Source: Staphylococcus croceilyticus (GTDB taxonomy: Bacteria > Bacillota > Bacilli > Staphylococcales > Staphylococcaceae). From it: a DNA stretch of 55,804 bases. This document shows, one piece after another, positions 1 through 9,288 of the stretch. The stretch covers positions 1 to 55,804 of the forward strand of contig NZ_PPRD01000002.1 in the NCBI RefSeq assembly GCF_002902575.1, in the 5' to 3' direction. The notes beneath the pieces are model-generated. The model was given only the letters and a program-made list of their open reading frames with translations. It made no database searches and was not told the DNA's origin. Made by a program: the position numbers and the translations under genes. Position 1 is the stretch's first letter; every line of letters starts with the position of its first letter.

Positions 1-10
1 TTGCCTCAAC

Positions 11-51
11 AACAAAAAAAGAGATTAAACAACCTAAGGTTGCTTAATCTC
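11..51 (-). terminator. Intrinsic terminator of the CHY zinc-finger gene
   Basis: Positions 21-51 form a near-perfect inverted repeat (GAGATTAA...TTAATCTC) whose minus-strand reading is followed by a run of T. It overlaps the last codons and stop of the minus-strand gene ending at 34, so the terminator starts inside the coding sequence. Confidence 0.75.
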
Positions 52-405
52 AATATTAGGACTCATCAGTCCGATTTGACGTAGAGCCCATAATTCAAAG
101 TATAAATGATAATGGAATTTGCAACGAGTATTAAAATGAGCGTTACAATTCGGGCAAACTTCAGTCATCATATAATCTTGTATGGACAGTTCATGTTTAC
201 ATACACCACACATAATGGCTTTGGTGTGGAATTCTTTTTCCGGCCATCGTTTAATATTGTGAGATTCATGTTCATTATGGCATTGATAGCAAGGATAATA
301 TTTATTGCAACAATTAAATTTAATGGCTACAACATCTAAAAATGTATGATAATGCACACAACGTGTTTCTTCATCTACAAGTGACCCGTAAACATGGGGC
401 ATCAT
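34..405 (-). CDS. CHY zinc-finger protein
   Basis: This is a 123-residue cytosolic protein packed with likely zinc ligands: C16, H18, H20, C32, C33, C39, C42, H43, C66, C69, C84, C87, H90, C95, H98 and H100. That pattern matches the CHY zinc-finger family, related to yeast Hot13 and the RCHY1 N-terminus. The CVHYH motif at 16-20 gives the family its name. In bacteria the family occurs as short stand-alone proteins of unknown role, so metal binding is the only function I infer. The start follows a GGAG ribosome site; ATG codons occur at both residues 1 and 2. It lies 34 bases downstream of murB on the same strand and may be cotranscribed with it. Confidence 0.85.
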   Translation of the reverse strand: MMPHVYGSLVDEETRCVHYHTFLDVVAIKFNCCNKYYPCYQCHNEHESHNIKRWPEKEFHTKAIMCGVCKHELSIQDYMMTEVCPNCNAHFNTRCKFHYHLYFELWALRQIGLMSPNIEIKQP

Positions 406-439
406 ACATCGTCTCCTTACTTTAAAAATTTAATTTAAA

Positions 440-1363
440 TTATTCTTCTGGATGTTCGCCGATAATTCTTACTTCTCGGTGAAGGTCTACATCAAATTTT
501 TCTTTTACAACGTTTTGAACATGGTGGATTAAATCTTCGTAATCTGTAGCAGTCCCATTATCTACGTTAACCATAAAGCCAGCATGTTTTTTTGAAACCT
601 CTACGCCACCAATACGATATCCTTGTAAATCTGAGTCTTGGATTAATTTTCCAGCAAAGTGACCAGGAGGTCTTTGGAAGACACTACCACAAGAAGGGTA
701 TTCAAGTGGCTGTTTAGTTTCACGACGTTCTGTTAAATCATCCATTGTAGCTTGAATTTCATCTAAGTTACCAGGAGCTAAACTAAATGCGGCTTCAAGA
801 ACGACAAGATGTTTCTTTTGAACGATACTATTACGATAATCTAATTCTAACTCTTGATTAGTAAGTTGTAATAAATCGCCATCTTCATTCACACATAAAG
901 CGTAATCAATACAATCTTTCACTTCACCACCGTAAGCACCTGCGTTCATGTAAACAGCACCACCAACTGAACCTGGAATGCCACAAGCAAACTCTAATCC
1001 CGTTAGTACGTGGTCTCTTGCTGCACGTGATACATCAATAATAGCTGCACCACTACCAGCGATAATTACATTGTCAGATACACTAATATGATCAAGTGAT
1101 AATAAGCTAATTACTATTCCGCGAATACCGCCTTCACGAATAATGATGTTAGAACCATTTCCTAAATATGTTACAGGGATATCGTTCTCTTGAGCATAAC
1201 GTACAATAGTTTGAACATGCTCATTTTTAGTAGGGGATAAATAAAAATCAGCATTACCACCAGTTTCAGTATATGTATAACGTTTTAAAGGTTCATCGAC
1301 TTTAATAATATCTTCAGGTATTAAGGATTTTAAATTTTTTAAGATGTTATCTTTGTTTAACAT
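440..1363 (-). CDS. murB: UDP-N-acetylenolpyruvoylglucosamine reductase MurB
   Basis: MurB reduces UDP-GlcNAc-enolpyruvate to UDP-MurNAc with NADPH and FAD, the second committed step of peptidoglycan precursor synthesis in the cytosol. The 307-residue length fits the type II, Gram-positive enzymes. Visible motifs are [10 protein letters not shown] (32-41), the FAD-binding [12 protein letters not shown] (68-79), [20 protein letters not shown] (127-146), the YRNS motif near 176-179, and the catalytic serine in SCGSVFQRP (224-232, Ser227). A glutamate in the C-terminal HREVRIIGE completes the active site. The ATG start has a GAAAGGATG ribosome site. It sits alone with the small CHY protein gene downstream, as I recall in other staphylococci. 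Confidence 0.97.
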   Translation of the reverse strand: MLNKDNILKNLKSLIPEDIIKVDEPLKRYTYTETGGNADFYLSPTKNEHVQTIVRYAQENDIPVTYLGNGSNIIIREGGIRGIVISLLSLDHISVSDNVIIAGSGAAIIDVSRAARDHVLTGLEFACGIPGSVGGAVYMNAGAYGGEVKDCIDYALCVNEDGDLLQLTNQELELDYRNSIVQKKHLVVLEAAFSLAPGNLDEIQATMDDLTERRETKQPLEYPSCGSVFQRPPGHFAGKLIQDSDLQGYRIGGVEVSKKHAGFMVNVDNGTATDYEDLIHHVQNVVKEKFDVDLHREVRIIGEHPEE

Positions 1364-1504
1364 AAGTACATCCTTTCTTCTCTTCTGTACTATAATCTAT
1401 TCCTTATTATAGCAACTTTAAATCTTATTTGTTAATTGAGAGATAACGAATTAATGACATATTATGTCATATATTCTCATTTTAAATTACGTTCGGATAA
1501 GAAT

Positions 1505-2020
1505 TTATAATTTTTTGTATAAACTTTCGAAGTATTTCTGTTTTTGATTTTCATAAGTTCTTATACGATTGACATGTTCAATCATAGTTTTCTTTTTTTC
1601 TGAAAATTGAAGCGCCATGTCCTGGTTTGAAGCGAGCGCCTCATCTACAGCTAAATATTGTTCAAATAAAGGCGTGTTCATTTGAACAATATGAAGGCGT
1701 ATCGTTTGTTTTAAATCAATCATGTTATTGAAGTGAGCCATCATTACTTTTTTCTTATATGGATGATGCAAACGATAAAATCCTACGTAATTTAACCGTT
1801 TTTCATCTAAAGAGGTAATGTCATGTAAATTATTAACGCCGACTAAAATATCTAGTATAGGTTCAGTAGCATAATTAAAATGCTTTGTTCCCCCAATATG
1901 TTGGGTAAACTGAACTGGAGAATCTAATAAATCAAAAAGTAATTTTTTAGTATTCTGATATAAAGTTTTATAATGTTGTTTAGATGAATTGTCGACAAAA
2001 GGTTGGACAGTGGAATACAT
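1505..2020 (-). CDS. GrpB family protein (UPF0157 nucleotidyltransferase-like)
   Basis: The start is placed at the ATG at 2020, preceded by AAGGAG at a normal distance. An upstream TTG in frame lies in the ribosome site itself and is rejected. The resulting 171-residue protein carries the GrpB/UPF0157 signature around residues 41-58 (IGGTKHFNY...EPILDILVGV), the counterpart of the GST...KPIIDILV motif in this nucleotidyltransferase-fold family. No substrate is established for these proteins. The residue normally written GST is GGT here. The gene is divergent from the lipoprotein at 2132, sharing a short promoter region. Confidence 0.8.
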   Translation of the reverse strand: MYSTVQPFVDNSSKQHYKTLYQNTKKLLFDLLDSPVQFTQHIGGTKHFNYATEPILDILVGVNNLHDITSLDEKRLNYVGFYRLHHPYKKKVMMAHFNNMIDLKQTIRLHIVQMNTPLFEQYLAVDEALASNQDMALQFSEKKKTMIEHVNRIRTYENQKQKYFESLYKKL

Positions 2021-2131
2021 GTGAATCTCCTTCAAATGATTGATTATTTTACAAATTCTGAAATACTATAACATAAATAATTTTCAATATAAATAGCTTT
2101 AGGTATAATACATGATGATAGGAGTGCAGAT

Positions 2132-3007
2132 ATGAAAAAAATAGCAATTCTTTCAATAATAATAATATGTGGATTGGTTCTATCGTCATGCGGCACGCAA
2201 CATAATGCGGATTTAAAAAGCTTTGCACGTCAAGTAGACAAAGTCGAAGAAAAGAAAAAAGACGTTGAAACGGTTATGGATAAAATTCATTTAACAAAAC
2301 TTAATGAATTGAGTAAAACAGATACTACCGATAAAAATAAACAAGAATTTAAGGTTCTCCAAAAAGACATTAATAACCATCTAATGCCTGCATTTAAAAA
2401 ATATGATAAAGAAGCTAAACAGTTACCAGCTAAAACGTCAGAAATTAAAGATTTAAAGCAGAAGTATTTAAATAATGTTAGCCGAGAAAGAAAAGAGATT
2501 AATGATATTAAAACATTTGTCGATTTATGTAATCAATCGATTCAAGCAAATGAGAGTATATTAGATTATACGAAATCATTTGAAACGAATCGTTCTCAGG
2601 TAGAAACAGCAATTCAAAAATCTAGTAATCAAGATGATGCAAATCAATTAACTACTAAAATTGAATACAATAATAAACAATTACAACAAACAGCACAAAA
2701 ATATTTAGAAAATGGTAAGTTTGATTCAAAACAAGCTATTGAAACACGCATTAAACCATTAATTGAAAAACAAATTACTGATCTTAATCGAACTAATATT
2801 ACAGATGCTAATGTTAATGAGGCGCGTAAAAATGCTATTGAGATGTATTACAATCTGATGAACTATTATGATACGCGTGAAAAAACAATTGAAATTGAGA
2901 AAAAACTTTCTAAAATTGATGTCGAAAAATTGCCAAAAACGGGTAAAGAGTTAAATAAGCAAGATAATGATTTTGAAAAAGCGTTCAAGCGTATAAAAGA
3001 GAAGTAA
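2132..3007 (+). CDS. EMYY-motif lipoprotein (YkyA-like)
   Basis: This 291-residue protein has a lipoprotein signal peptide ending in the lipobox LSSC, with Cys20 as the lipidated residue, so it should be anchored on the outer face of the membrane. The mature part is almost entirely helical, charged and coiled-coil-like (rich in K, E, Q, N). Near residues 231-247 it carries EMYYNLMNYYDTRE, the motif that names the staphylococcal EMYY lipoprotein family; it also resembles Bacillus YkyA. The ATG follows ATAGGAGTG. Function is unknown. Lgt, encoded at 28133, would lipidate it. Nothing suggests an operon with its neighbours. Confidence 0.88.
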   Translation: MKKIAILSIIIICGLVLSSCGTQHNADLKSFARQVDKVEEKKKDVETVMDKIHLTKLNELSKTDTTDKNKQEFKVLQKDINNHLMPAFKKYDKEAKQLPAKTSEIKDLKQKYLNNVSRERKEINDIKTFVDLCNQSIQANESILDYTKSFETNRSQVETAIQKSSNQDDANQLTTKIEYNNKQLQQTAQKYLENGKFDSKQAIETRIKPLIEKQITDLNRTNITDANVNEARKNAIEMYYNLMNYYDTREKTIEIEKKLSKIDVEKLPKTGKELNKQDNDFEKAFKRIKEK

Positions 3008-3085
3008 TATTGGAAAATATGAGAATTTAAACATTGTTATGTGCTATAATCATTTAAATCTTATATTAAAAATTAAAATTTTTGG

Positions 3086-3114
3086 TTAACATTAGAGAAT
3101 GAAATGTGTATAAT
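3086..3114 (+). promoter_or_regulatory. Sigma-A type promoter for ytxJ
   Basis: TTAACA (3086-3091) and TATAAT (3109-3114) are separated by 17 bases, which is optimal for a housekeeping promoter. The transcript would begin about 65 bases before the ytxJ start codon. Confidence 0.65.
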
Positions 3115-3188
3115 TGTACCCATTGAGTAGTTTATAATGATTATAAATAGTAGGAATATGGGCATTAATAATTTTAGAGGTGAATAGA

Positions 3189-3509
3189 ATGGCTATAAAG
3201 CTGAGTTCGATTGACCAGTTTGAACAAGTACTAGATGAAAATAAATATGTATTTGTATTAAAACATAGTGATACTTGTCCAATCTCAGCAGATGCATTTG
3301 ATCAATTTAATAAATTTTTATATGAAAGAGACATGGATGGCTATTATTTAGTTGTTCAAGAAGAAAGAAAGCTCTCTGATTATATTGCTGAAAAAACGAA
3401 TGTAAAACATGAATCACCCCAAGCATTCTACTTTGTAAAAGGGGAAGCTACATGGAATGCAAGTCATAGTGACATCAATGTATCTGCGTTAGCTCAAGCT
3501 GAAGAATAA
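3189..3509 (+). CDS. ytxJ: Bacillithiol-system redox-active protein YtxJ
   Basis: I choose the ATG at 3189, which follows AGAGGTG at normal spacing, rather than the in-frame GTG at 3180 that lies inside that ribosome site. The 106-residue protein has a thioredoxin-like fold and a single active cysteine in SDTCPIS (Cys30), as in the YtxJ/DUF2847 family. This monothiol protein is predicted to act with bacillithiol, the low-molecular-weight thiol of staphylococci and bacilli, as a bacilliredoxin-like reductase of mixed disulfides. The function is inferred from the family. It is monocistronic, with its own promoter and a strong terminator. Confidence 0.87.
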   Translation: MAIKLSSIDQFEQVLDENKYVFVLKHSDTCPISADAFDQFNKFLYERDMDGYYLVVQEERKLSDYIAEKTNVKHESPQAFYFVKGEATWNASHSDINVSALAQAEE

Positions 3510-3552
3510 TATAAATTAAATACAAAGTCTGGAATTTTATTCCTAGAAAAGT

Positions 3553-3600
3553 AGCCAGTAAATGATTTTTTTATAATTTCATTTACTGGCTTATTTATTT
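3553..3600 (+). terminator. Terminator after ytxJ
   Basis: AGCCAGTAAATGA (3553-3565) pairs perfectly with TCATTTACTGGCT (3579-3591). It is followed by a T-rich stretch. Confidence 0.85.
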
Positions 3601-3642
3601 ATAAATTTTTCATTTTACGACTAAGGACTAGAGCGTAAAGAA

Positions 3643-4110
3643 GTTCTTAGGTGAACATTTACTCATTTTTATTGTGACGCTTTCTTGCGGGAAAGGCTCA
3701 AGCCTGTAGTATTATAAAGGCGTTCTTAGATAGATGTTCACTCACTTAAGTTGCTAAGCTTTCCAAGGGTGCCGTCTCAGCCTGTAGTCTTCTAAAGAAA
3801 TTCTTAGATGAACATTCACTCATTCTGTTGTGATGCTTGCCTAGGGGGGCTGGGTCGAGCCTCGGTCTCGACACTCATCCTGCTCCCTCAGGCGTCACAC
3901 AACGTCATTCGTAGTTCATCTTTAGAATTTCTTACATAAGTGCATAGCACTTATGTTCATTAATAATCAACATAGGAGTCTACGCAACTACGTTTCGTTA
4001 TCTACCTTAGAACTACTTACTTAAATGTATGAGTATTTATGTTCATCAAATTACCGTTCTCTCAAGTATCATACACCTCTATTTCGTAGTTCATCTTTAT
4101 GTATTCTCAT
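3643..4110. repeat. Six-copy inverted repeat array with GC-rich centre
   Basis: The gap between ytxJ and glycerate kinase (3510-4233) holds no gene. It contains three direct copies of a unit opening with GTTCTTAGATGAACATTCAC-like sequence at about 3643, 3722 and 3800, then three copies of the complementary unit (TCGTAGTTCATCTTTAGAA-like) at about 3906, 3991 and 4081. Spacing is 78-88 bases. The two halves flank a core at 3838-3900 with its own hairpin (GTCGAG...CTCGAC). Bases 3841-3900 are 40/60 G+C, far above the surroundings. The copies are degenerate. It resembles the dispersed intergenic palindromic repeats of staphylococcal genomes, but I cannot name a family. Confidence 0.7.
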
Positions 4111-4233
4111 AATTAGTTTTGTTTCATTAGTAAAAGTGAAGGTAACCCATGTATAATGTGAAAGTGAAGTTAAAATAATAAAGTATGTATTATTTTTAAG
4201 ATAATAGGAAAAGTGGCAAGAGGTGATTAAAGG

Positions 4234-5355
4234 ATGAAAGTATTAGTAGCCATGGACGAGTTCAATGGTATCATTTCAAGTTATCAAGCGAATCGTTATG
4301 TAGAAGAAGCAGTAACAAGTCAAATTGAAAAAGCTGACGTTGTCCAAGTCCCATTATTTAATGGACGCCACGAATTGATGGACTCTGTATTCTTGTGGCA
4401 ATCTGGGACGAAATATAGAGTGAATGTGCATGACGCAGATATGAATGAAGTTGAAGCGGTTTATGGTCAAACAGAAGACGGTTTAACAGTCATTGAAGGA
4501 AATTTATTTTTAAAAGGTCATCAACCTATTGAGCAACGTTCAAGTTTTGGTTTAGGAGAAATTATTGTCGATGCGTTAAAGAACGGTGCTGACAATATTG
4601 TTATCTCTCTTGGTGGCATTGATAGCTTTGATGGCGGTATTGGCATGTTACAAGCTTTAGGCGGTAAATTTTATGATGATGAGAATAATCTACTAGATGC
4701 CCGCGAAGGCGCACGTATGATTAAATTTATTCGCCATATTGATTTATCAGGAATAGCTACTGAATTTAGTAATGCTAAAATTCAAGTAATGTCAGATTTC
4801 TCAAGTAAATTATATGGTAAAAATAGTGAAATTATGAAGACATTTGATGCGCAGCACATCAGTCTTGATAAAGCGAAAGAGTTAGATAACTTAATTTGGT
4901 ATTTTAGTGAACTTGTTAAAAATGAATTGCGTGTAGCTTTAGGCCCTATTGAACGTGGAGGTGCCGGCGGTGGTATCGCAGCTGTGTTAAGTGGACTATA
5001 TGGAGCGGATATTTTAACTAGCCACGAATTAGTAGATCAAATTACGCATCTAGACGATTTAATTTCGCAAGCGGATTTGATTGTTTTTGGAGAAGGCTTA
5101 AAAGAAGAAGATAGTCTTTTAGAAACAACAACTTTAAGAATCGCAGAGTTAACAGAGAAACATCATAAGCCTGCCATTGCCATTTGTGCAACAGATGATA
5201 AATTTGATGTTTTTGATAAACATAATGTTACAGCTATGTTTAATACATTTATCGAAATGCCTGAAAGTTACACTGATTTTAAAATGGGCATTCAAATTAG
5301 ACACTACACAGTTCAAGCATTACGACTATTAAAAATGTCGTTAGATAAATTGTAA
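4234..5355 (+). CDS. Glycerate kinase
   Basis: This 373-residue cytosolic enzyme belongs to glycerate kinase type 1 (GlxK/GarK-like), which phosphorylates D-glycerate to 2- or 3-phosphoglycerate and feeds it into lower glycolysis. Family marks are the N-terminal MKVLVAMDEFNGIISSYQA, corresponding to the usual P-D-S-F-K-G motif, then the central NIVISLGGIDSFDGGIGMLQ, and the glycine-rich ERGGAGGGIAAVL near residue 246. The usual PDSFKG is MDEFNG here, a divergence seen at the binding loop. The ATG has AGAGGTG upstream. It is transcribed alone and ends in a structured bidirectional terminator shared with pepT. Confidence 0.88.
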   Translation: MKVLVAMDEFNGIISSYQANRYVEEAVTSQIEKADVVQVPLFNGRHELMDSVFLWQSGTKYRVNVHDADMNEVEAVYGQTEDGLTVIEGNLFLKGHQPIEQRSSFGLGEIIVDALKNGADNIVISLGGIDSFDGGIGMLQALGGKFYDDENNLLDAREGARMIKFIRHIDLSGIATEFSNAKIQVMSDFSSKLYGKNSEIMKTFDAQHISLDKAKELDNLIWYFSELVKNELRVALGPIERGGAGGGIAAVLSGLYGADILTSHELVDQITHLDDLISQADLIVFGEGLKEEDSLLETTTLRIAELTEKHHKPAIAICATDDKFDVFDKHNVTAMFNTFIEMPESYTDFKMGIQIRHYTVQALRLLKMSLDKL

Positions 5356-5374
5356 TTTTATAAACACTACAAAT

Positions 5375-5433
5375 AAGGCAAACCTGAAGCTCCCAGGGTA
5401 GAGATACCCACGTCGACTTAGGTTTGCCTTTTA
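5375..5433. terminator. Bidirectional structured terminator between glycerate kinase and pepT
   Basis: AAGGCAAACCT (5375-5385) pairs with AGGTTTGCCTT (5420-5430). The enclosed loop has a second perfect hairpin, GGGTA-GAGA-TACCC (5396-5409), with a GNRA-type tetraloop. T-runs follow on the plus side, and the arrangement serves two convergent genes. Confidence 0.85.
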
Positions 5434-5449
5434 ATGTATTTAAAATATT

Positions 5450-6679
5450 TTATTTTTTATAGTTAGTAACTTCTTGAGCAATACCAATAATCACTTGTAC
5501 AGCTTTTTCCATGACATCAATAGAGGCATACTCGAAAGGACCATGGAAATTACCACAACCAGTGAAGATATTAGGTGTTGGAAGTCCCATAAATGAAAGT
5601 TGTGAACCATCAGTACCACCACGAATTGGTTCAGTATTAGGTTCGATATTTAAATCTGCGAACACTTTTTTAGGAATCTCAATAATATATGGGTGTGGTT
5701 GAATTTTTTCAGACATATTATAATATTGATCTTCAATGTCTACTTTGACAGGATAATCTTCATAATGTGAGTTGATATCATCACGAATTTCGAGAAGTTT
5801 TTTCTTACGTAATTCAAACGCTTCTCTATCGTGATCGCGAATGATATATTGAAGCGTCGCTTTTTCAACATTACCTTCAAATTTCATTAAATGATAGAAG
5901 CCTTCATAACCTTCAGTACGTTCAGGCACTTCACTAGCTGGTAATAAACTATGGAATTGATGACCTAATGAAAGGGCATTAACCATAATATTCTTAGCAG
6001 AACCGGGATGAACATTCACACCATGTGTTGTAATTTTAGCTTCAGCAGCGTTGAAACTTTCAAATTGAAGTTCACCAAATTCACTACCATCCATTGTATA
6101 TGCGAAATCAGCATTAAAGCGTTCTACATCAAATTTATGAGGACCACGACCGATTTCTTCGTCTGGCGTAAATGCGATGCGAATGCGTCCATGTTTTACT
6201 TCGGGATGTTCGTTTAAATATTTTACAGCTTCCATAATTTCTACAACGCCAGCTTTATCGTCGGCACCTAACAAAGACGTACCATTCGTAATCATTAATG
6301 TATGACCTTTAAGTTTTTTTAATTCAGGAAAAGTTTCTTGGCTTAACACGCGATTTGTATTACCTAATTGAATAGGTTTACCATCGTAAGACTCAACAAT
6401 TTGAGGGTTTACGTTAGTAGCATTAAAATCTGGCGATGTATCTACGTGAGCTAAGAAACCTACTGTTGGTATGTCTTCTTGAATATTACTTTCTAATGTA
6501 GCAAATAAATAACCGTTGTCATCCATATCAGTAGATAACCCAAATGCTTCAAGTTCTTGTTGTAATAAGCGTAATAAATCCCATTGCTTATCTGTTGAAG
6601 GTGTAGTTTCCGAATCTGGATTAGATTGTGTATCGATTTTTACATAACGTGATAATCTGTCTATAATTTGTTCTTTCAT
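5450..6679 (-). CDS. pepT: Peptidase T (tripeptide aminopeptidase)
   Basis: PepT is a cytosolic di-zinc aminopeptidase of the M20 family that removes the N-terminal residue from tripeptides. The 409-residue length is typical. Metal-binding and catalytic marks in order are AHVDTSPDF (77-85, His78 and catalytic Asp80), LLGADDKAG near 136-144 (bridging Asp), TPDEEIGRG near 171-179 (catalytic Glu pair), [11 protein letters not shown], and the C-terminal [11 protein letters not shown] with the last metal histidine. The lid/dimerisation domain lies between. The ATG follows AAGGGGATG. It is convergent with glycerate kinase and followed upstream by the ThrE-type exporter genes on the same strand, with a 14-base gap. 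Confidence 0.97.
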   Translation of the reverse strand: MKEQIIDRLSRYVKIDTQSNPDSETTPSTDKQWDLLRLLQQELEAFGLSTDMDDNGYLFATLESNIQEDIPTVGFLAHVDTSPDFNATNVNPQIVESYDGKPIQLGNTNRVLSQETFPELKKLKGHTLMITNGTSLLGADDKAGVVEIMEAVKYLNEHPEVKHGRIRIAFTPDEEIGRGPHKFDVERFNADFAYTMDGSEFGELQFESFNAAEAKITTHGVNVHPGSAKNIMVNALSLGHQFHSLLPASEVPERTEGYEGFYHLMKFEGNVEKATLQYIIRDHDREAFELRKKKLLEIRDDINSHYEDYPVKVDIEDQYYNMSEKIQPHPYIIEIPKKVFADLNIEPNTEPIRGGTDGSQLSFMGLPTPNIFTGCGNFHGPFEYASIDVMEKAVQVIIGIAQEVTNYKK

Positions 6680-6693
6680 AGCTAGACATCCCC

Positions 6694-7188
6694 TTAGACT
6701 CTATTATTCATATCATAGATTTTCTTATATCTTTTACCTTTAATTTTATCATAATACTGTTTGATACGGGTGTAAATGTAATAGAGAATCTCTGCTACTA
6801 ATATACCAAAAGCAATTGAACCTGAAATAAGTGTTACTTCTAAAAATGTATTAACAGCCTGTGTATAATCATTTGAAACTAAGAAACGTGTTGCTTCATA
6901 TGCTGTTCCTCCAGGTACTAGTGGAATAATTCCTGGCACGATAAAGATGATAACTGGACGTTTATAGCGACGACTCATAACATGACTTAGTAAGCCTAAT
7001 ATTAAACTACCAAGGAACGCGGCGCCCACTTTTCCTAAATCCATATCTACAGTGTATTGATAAATTGTCCAGGCTACGGCACCTACGAAACCACAGGCAA
7101 GTAGTAATCTCTTAGGCGCATTGAAAATGATGGAAAAAAGCACTGTAGAAATGAAACTAATTGTAAAATGAAACAAATAAAATAACAT
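6694..7188 (-). CDS. Threonine/serine exporter family, small subunit (ThrE_2 domain)
   Basis: This 164-residue integral membrane protein has about four to five hydrophobic helices and the conserved [19 protein letters not shown] segment typical of the ThrE_2 (DUF3815) half of the ThrE exporter family. In corynebacteria ThrE is one polypeptide; in Firmicutes the two halves are separate adjacent genes, as here. The gene lies 16 bases downstream of the ThrE_1 half and 14 bases before pepT on the same strand, suggesting one transcript. Substrate specificity cannot be read from the sequence; export of threonine, serine or small peptides is a family-level inference. Confidence 0.85.
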   Translation of the reverse strand: MLFYLFHFTISFISTVLFSIIFNAPKRLLLACGFVGAVAWTIYQYTVDMDLGKVGAAFLGSLILGLLSHVMSRRYKRPVIIFIVPGIIPLVPGGTAYEATRFLVSNDYTQAVNTFLEVTLISGSIAFGILVAEILYYIYTRIKQYYDKIKGKRYKKIYDMNNRV

Positions 7189-7204
7189 TTATTAACAGCC
7201 TTTC

Positions 7205-7966
7205 TTATAAGATTAATAGAACGATGGCTACACCGGCCCCAATTGCAAATGATGTAAGGGCCGCTTCAACACCACGTGACATACCGGCAAGGAGTTCGCC
7301 TGCCATTAAATCTCGAATAGCGTTGCAAATTAAAATACCAGGAACTAATGGCATAACACTAGAGATGGTAATGATATTCTGGTTAGTAGCTATTCCTAAT
7401 TTAGTAAACGAAGCAGCGATAGTAATTACTACAGCTGAAGCTACAAATTCTGAAAAGAACTTAATCTGTATAAAACGTTGCACTAAACTGAAAGTTAAAA
7501 AAGCAGCACCGCCTGCGAGCACAGCAATCCAACAATCAGATGCTACACCACCAAACATGAATAAGAAGAAACCACATGCAATTGCAGCAGCAAAAAAGTT
7601 TAATAGAAATGAATATTGTAGTGAAGCTTTACTTAAATGAATAAGTTCCGATTTAGCTTCATCAATAGTTAATTCATTTCTTGAGATTTTTCGTGAGAGG
7701 CTATTTGTTAGCGCAATTTTCTCTAAATCTGTCGTACGTTCTCTAATACGAATCAAACGTGTACTCGTTCGATCATTAAGTGAAAAAATAATAGCTGTAG
7801 AAGTTACGAAGCTATATGTATCATTTAAACCATAACTATGCGCGATACGATTCATAGTATCTTCTACACGATAGGTTTCAGCGCCAGCTTCTAGGAGAAT
7901 TCTTCCAGCTATTAACACGACATCAATCACTTTATTTTCATCGATAATAGTGATTGAATCTGACAT
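7205..7966 (-). CDS. Threonine/serine exporter family, large subunit (ThrE_1, DUF1212)
   Basis: I place the start at the ATG at 7966, which follows GGAGGTG by six bases and gives a 253-residue protein. The longer reading from 8050 has no ribosome site and adds unlikely residues. The N-terminal half is soluble and carries the family pattern AGRILLEAGAETYRVEDTM and SFVTSTAIIFS. The C-terminal half has about five membrane helices ending in VMPLVPGILICNAIRDLMAGELLAGMSR. It pairs with the small ThrE_2 subunit immediately downstream to form one transporter in the cytoplasmic membrane. Neighbouring pepT, which releases free amino acids from peptides, makes amino acid efflux a sensible but unproven role. 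Confidence 0.87.
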   Translation of the reverse strand: MSDSITIIDENKVIDVVLIAGRILLEAGAETYRVEDTMNRIAHSYGLNDTYSFVTSTAIIFSLNDRTSTRLIRIRERTTDLEKIALTNSLSRKISRNELTIDEAKSELIHLSKASLQYSFLLNFFAAAIACGFFLFMFGGVASDCWIAVLAGGAAFLTFSLVQRFIQIKFFSEFVASAVVITIAASFTKLGIATNQNIITISSVMPLVPGILICNAIRDLMAGELLAGMSRGVEAALTSFAIGAGVAIVLLIL

Positions 7967-8130
7967 AAACGGCACCTCCGTAAAATTAGTTAAATTCATT
8001 TTATTTATTAGGACAATTTGAAGTGTACAACTAGAAGATGTAACTTGCAATAGCCTTGAGTTTAATCACACATTTTCTTAAACGATAAGTTACAATTGAT
8101 ACGAAATCGTCATTCTATTTTCTAAAAAGC

Positions 8131-8207
8131 AAAAATAAAAACTGCCAATTACTATTTAACCCAATCAACTGGAATACAGCGATTTTGTAAATAGCATATT
8201 GACAGTT
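8131..8207 (-). terminator. Terminator of gdpS
   Basis: On the minus strand, sequence at 8206-8188 pairs with 8158-8140 over about 19 positions with one bulge or mismatch (AACTGTCAATATGCTATTTA against TAAATAGTAATTGGCAGTT). The next bases on that strand are T-rich. Confidence 0.8.
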
Positions 8208-8217
8208 AATATCATCC

Positions 8218-9288
8218 TTATAACTTAACAATAGGATTAAACATTACTTGATTACGGCCTTCATTCTTAGCCACATGGACCATATCATCGGCATCTTTAA
8301 ATACTTTACGTTGTGATTTGTGATCTTCCTGAGATAAATAGCCTACACCAATCGATACAGAAAGTTTGATGACTTCTCTATTAGGTAAATGGAACGATGA
8401 TTTTTCCACGCCTGTACGAATATTTTCAGCTAATTTAACACTTTGATCTAGTGAATAATCGCGAATCACTACTGAGAATTCTTCGCCACCATTTCGGAAA
8501 ATTTTAAACTGTCTTGGCACATAATTTTTCAATAACTGTGACATTTGTTTTAAGACAGCATCACCTGATTTGTGTGAATAAGTATCATTCACATCTTTAA
8601 ATCCATCAATATCGATAAGAAGTAGGGCAAGACTTTCATTATTATCTTCCGCTAATTGTGAGATTTTATTTAAATGTCTATCAAACTCTTTGACGTTTCC
8701 TAAACCTGTAAGGTAATCATATTTGTCTTCATTTTCATAGCGTGTAACTAAAGAGAAGAAATGCCAAATATCAACAAATGTGATAGCTGAGGCAATTGTT
8801 AAGACAAATGAAATAGGAATTAATACTGCTACTTCTATTAAATCGTATAAAGGACTAAAGATAGATAAAATAAATAAAATGATGACACTGATCAAATTTA
8901 AAATAATCAGAGAAATGATATCGTTTTGTTTTAAAAATGGCCCTACCATACTTGAAATAAGTCCGATGACAATTAAAACGACGCCGTATAAAATAGAATT
9001 CCCAAAGGTAAAGACATCGACTAAGGCAATAATGATTGCCGCGATGAGTGTGTAACCTATATTCGTATAGCGTCCAAGAAATAGTAACGGTACAAATGTT
9101 AAGTGAATCAAATATTCATGATGGAATGGGATAGGGTAGGCGGCTAGTAATAAAGCTACTAGCGTCATTAAGACAGTGACATAGCCTTTTGAAAAGACCA
9201 TGATTTTATTTTCGGAGTATTGTAACCGATGAAAAAGATAAATACCCGCAACCATGACCGCAATATTATAAATGATTGCTTCAATCAT
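8218..9288 (-). CDS. gdpS: GGDEF domain membrane protein GdpS
   Basis: The 356-residue protein has about six membrane helices in residues 1-180 (a 5TM-5TMR_LYT-like sensor) and a cytosolic GGDEF domain at about 186-350. The active-site motif is GGEEF at 267-271, preceded by the substrate loop [10 protein letters not shown] (226-235). I do not see an inhibitory RxxD site five residues before it. From established work, GdpS is the only conserved GGDEF protein in staphylococci; in S. epidermidis it supports biofilm polysaccharide expression, and this does not depend on c-di-GMP synthesis. The start follows AAAGGAG. It is monocistronic with a strong terminator. Confidence 0.93.
   Translation of the reverse strand: MIEAIIYNIAVMVAGIYLFHRLQYSENKIMVFSKGYVTVLMTLVALLLAAYPIPFHHEYLIHLTFVPLLFLGRYTNIGYTLIAAIIIALVDVFTFGNSILYGVVLIVIGLISSMVGPFLKQNDIISLIILNLISVIILFILSIFSPLYDLIEVAVLIPISFVLTIASAITFVDIWHFFSLVTRYENEDKYDYLTGLGNVKEFDRHLNKISQLAEDNNESLALLLIDIDGFKDVNDTYSHKSGDAVLKQMSQLLKNYVPRQFKIFRNGGEEFSVVIRDYSLDQSVKLAENIRTGVEKSSFHLPNREVIKLSVSIGVGYLSQEDHKSQRKVFKDADDMVHVAKNEGRNQVMFNPIVKL

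Noticed and set aside
3643..4110. CRISPR array
   Set aside because: Repeats are degenerate, long-period, include inverted copies, and are not separated by uniform unique spacers; no cas gene is nearby.
7224..7640. Open frame of 138 residues on the plus strand
   Set aside because: It lies fully opposite the ThrE-type exporter gene, has no ribosome site, and its composition is that of an antisense shadow.
8780..9055. Open frame of 91 residues on the plus strand
   Set aside because: Antisense shadow of the membrane half of gdpS, without a ribosome site.
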